Positions 5,004 through 5,982 of a stretch of DNA of 5,982 nucleotides are shown in pieces. The notes below the pieces were generated by a model, which did no database searches, was not told the origin of the DNA, and saw only the letters and a list, made by a program, of their open reading frames with translations. The DNA comes from Psychrobacter sp. Lineage in GTDB: Bacteria; Pseudomonadota; Gammaproteobacteria; Pseudomonadales; Moraxellaceae. The translations under genes were made by a program, and so were the position numbers. Within the stretch, counting starts at the first letter, position 1. Each line of letters begins with the position of its first letter. The stretch is taken from the NCBI GenBank assembly GCA_029256865.1, contig JARIEH010000330.1, positions 1-5,982 on the forward strand, given 5' to 3'.

Positions 5004-5699
5004 ATGATTGAGCAAACTGAACGCTTACAGAGCAGCAGCTTATTAAATGAAGTAGACAACGAGTTTTCAGGTTTAACATTAGCCTTATCTAAAGGACGAA
5101 TTTTAGAAGAGACGATGCCGTTATTGCAGGCAGCAGGTGTTGAGCTTCTCGAAGATCCTGAAGCATCACGCAAGCTGATTTTTCCTACCTCAAACCCAAA
5201 TGTGCGCGTCCTTATCTTACGTGCCAGCGATGTGCCGACCTATGTAGAGCATGGTGCTGCTGATTTTGGTGTGGCGGGGAAAGATGTATTGCTTGAACAT
5301 GGTGCCAATCATGTCTATGAGCTGCTAGATTTACAAATTGCTCAGTGTAAACTGATGACAGCGGGCGTTAAGGATGCCCCTTTACCTAACCGTCGCCTGC
5401 GTATTGCGACCAAGTACGTCAATGTCGCCCGCGCTTATTTTGCCAGTCAAGGTCAGCAAGTTGATGTCATCAAGCTGTATGGCTCAATGGAGCTTGCGCC
5501 ATTAGTAGGATTGGGCGATTTAATTGTCGATGTGGTCGATACTGGTAATACTTTGATTGCGAATGGGCTTGAGCCACGTGATCATATTTGCGATGTCTCT
5601 TCACGTTTGATTGTCAATCAAGTCAGCTACAAGCGTAAGTTTGCTTTGCTTGAGCCCATTCTTGAAAGCTTCAAAACCAGTATTGCTTCGGCATCTTAG
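5004..5699 (+). CDS. hisG: ATP phosphoribosyltransferase catalytic subunit HisG (short form)
   Basis: A 231-residue cytosolic enzyme catalysing the first step of histidine synthesis: ATP and PRPP give N1-(5-phosphoribosyl)-ATP and pyrophosphate. Landmarks: [18 protein letters not shown] at about 25-42, the [19 protein letters not shown] block near 90-108, [20 protein letters not shown] at about 158-177, and the PRPP-binding loop D179-T-G-N-T-L184 followed by ANGLEP. It ends soon after ILESF with no C-terminal regulatory ACT-like domain, so it is the HisG-S form, which needs HisZ (a HisRS paralogue) for activity and feedback inhibition. hisZ is not in this window. About 22 residues precede the usual LTLALSKGR start, like the extension I recall in Acinetobacter HisG. 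ATG 5004 is the only usable upstream start, despite its weak ribosome binding site. It lies between murA and hisD in the arrangement known from Moraxellaceae. Confidence 0.97.
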   Translation: MIEQTERLQSSSLLNEVDNEFSGLTLALSKGRILEETMPLLQAAGVELLEDPEASRKLIFPTSNPNVRVLILRASDVPTYVEHGAADFGVAGKDVLLEHGANHVYELLDLQIAQCKLMTAGVKDAPLPNRRLRIATKYVNVARAYFASQGQQVDVIKLYGSMELAPLVGLGDLIVDVVDTGNTLIANGLEPRDHICDVSSRLIVNQVSYKRKFALLEPILESFKTSIASAS

Positions 5700-5753
5700 C
5701 CAGCTTAGGTAAGCGTGCCATTGATAATATAAAGTGCGATGATGTATATTTTT

Positions 5754-5804
5754 AAACCAGTTTAGCGCTTAGGGATATATATAGCGTGCTAAACTGGTTT
5801 TGTT
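5754..5804 (+). terminator. Strong intrinsic terminator after hisG
   Basis: AAACCAGTTTAGC (5754-5766) and GCTAAACTGGTTT (5788-5800) form a perfect 13-bp stem. Pairing can shift to 12 bp plus an inner CGCT/AGCG extension (5766-5769 with 5783-5786) by bulging 2 nt. The stem runs into TTTTGTT (5798-5804). It ends the hisG transcript on the plus strand; on the minus strand no T-run follows. Confidence 0.8.
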
Positions 5805-5812
5805 GTCTCTAC

Positions 5813-5849
5813 TTGCCAGAAAATAAAAGCCCAGTATAATTAATCTGGG
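5813..5849 (+). promoter_or_regulatory. hisD promoter with inverted repeat around the -10 box
   Basis: TTGCCA (5813-5818, 5 of 6 matches to the -35 consensus), a 16-bp spacer and TATAAT (5835-5840) form the best sigma-70 promoter in the window. The predicted start near 5847 gives hisD a leader of about 110 nt. CCCAG (5830-5834) and CTGGG (5845-5849) form an inverted repeat exactly around the -10 box, placed like a repressor operator. Because the hisG terminator lies just upstream, this promoter probably drives hisD and downstream genes. Between 5850 and 5944 I see only AT-rich leader sequence. Confidence 0.65.
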
Positions 5850-5955
5850 TGAGATAATAGTATATAAGCCGATAGTAGCAACAATCATTATCATCAGTTA
5901 GCTTCTTCTTATTTATTTTATAGTCATGTTTCATGCTCAGACATAGGATTAGGTC

Positions 5956-5982
5956 ATGCGCCAACTAAGTACCCAAGATGCC
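5956..5982 (+). CDS. hisD: Histidinol dehydrogenase HisD, N-terminal fragment
   Basis: Only nine codons are present, MRQLSTQDA, before the window ends. They match the start of Moraxellaceae HisD (MRRLSTQD-like, from memory), and the position after hisG is where hisD is expected. HisD oxidises L-histidinol to L-histidine in two NAD-dependent steps. AGGA at 5945-5948 lies 7 nt before the ATG and supports the start. The identification rests on a very short stretch plus gene order. Confidence 0.75.

Noticed and set aside
4952..5173. 73-codon minus-strand frame over the hisG start
   Set aside because: It overlaps conserved HisG coding sequence, and its product has no recognisable features.
5731..5740. 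AAAGTGCGAT resembling the Pasteurellaceae DNA-uptake core
   Set aside because: It is a single imperfect copy in an unrelated family; no repeats of it appear in the window.
5926..5946. Histidine leader peptide before hisD
   Set aside because: The frame MFHAQT has a single His and no terminator hairpin after it.
1..5982. A mobile element, CRISPR array, toxin-antitoxin pair or defence island
   Set aside because: No transposase, integrase, terminal repeats, spacer arrays or small overlapping gene pairs are visible; the genes are core housekeeping genes plus one hydrolase.

Overview
The window is an ordinary stretch of gammaproteobacterial chromosome. It most likely comes from the Moraxellaceae, and Psychrobacter is my best guess. 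The reasons are the gene order ibaG-murA-hisG-hisD, a short-form HisG with the N-terminal extension I recall from Acinetobacter-type proteins, a HisD start reading MRQLSTQ, moderate GC in genes and AT-rich spacers. I cannot run a search, so the genus is inference. I see no mobile element, CRISPR array, tRNA, rRNA or defence system, and no convincing new multi-gene system.

Left part (1-1810): the first codons of rsmI (16S rRNA 2'-O-methyltransferase) lie on the minus strand. Divergent from it are a YraN-family nuclease-fold protein (250-786) and a dual-BON-domain outer-membrane lipoprotein of the DolP/YraP family (959-1810). This resembles the E. coli rsmI/lpoA-yraN-diaA-dolP cluster with lpoA and diaA missing.

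Middle (1811-3215): a secreted alpha/beta hydrolase with a visible Ser-Asp-His triad (best start 2021) stands alone between AT-rich spacers that carry several small inverted repeats. Its substrate cannot be read from the sequence.

Right part (3216-5982): ibaG (BolA family), murA (first committed step of peptidoglycan synthesis), hisG (first step of histidine synthesis) and the first nine codons of hisD. All point the same way, but spacers of 113-256 bp separate them. The spacers hold hairpins, candidate terminators and candidate promoters, so the cluster looks like co-oriented, separately controlled units rather than one tight operon. hisG is followed by a strong 13-bp hairpin, and hisD has its own near-consensus promoter.

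No gene-free stretch exceeds 300 bases; the longest is 5700-5955 (256 bp), described below. The items most worth a second look are regulatory: a TATAAT box inside the loop of the murA-hisG inverted repeat, the weak and repeat-bearing translation start of hisG, a Shine-Dalgarno hairpin at murA, three CTAG tetramers spaced exactly 11 bp apart before the hydrolase gene, and lineage-specific disordered additions on YraN and DolP.
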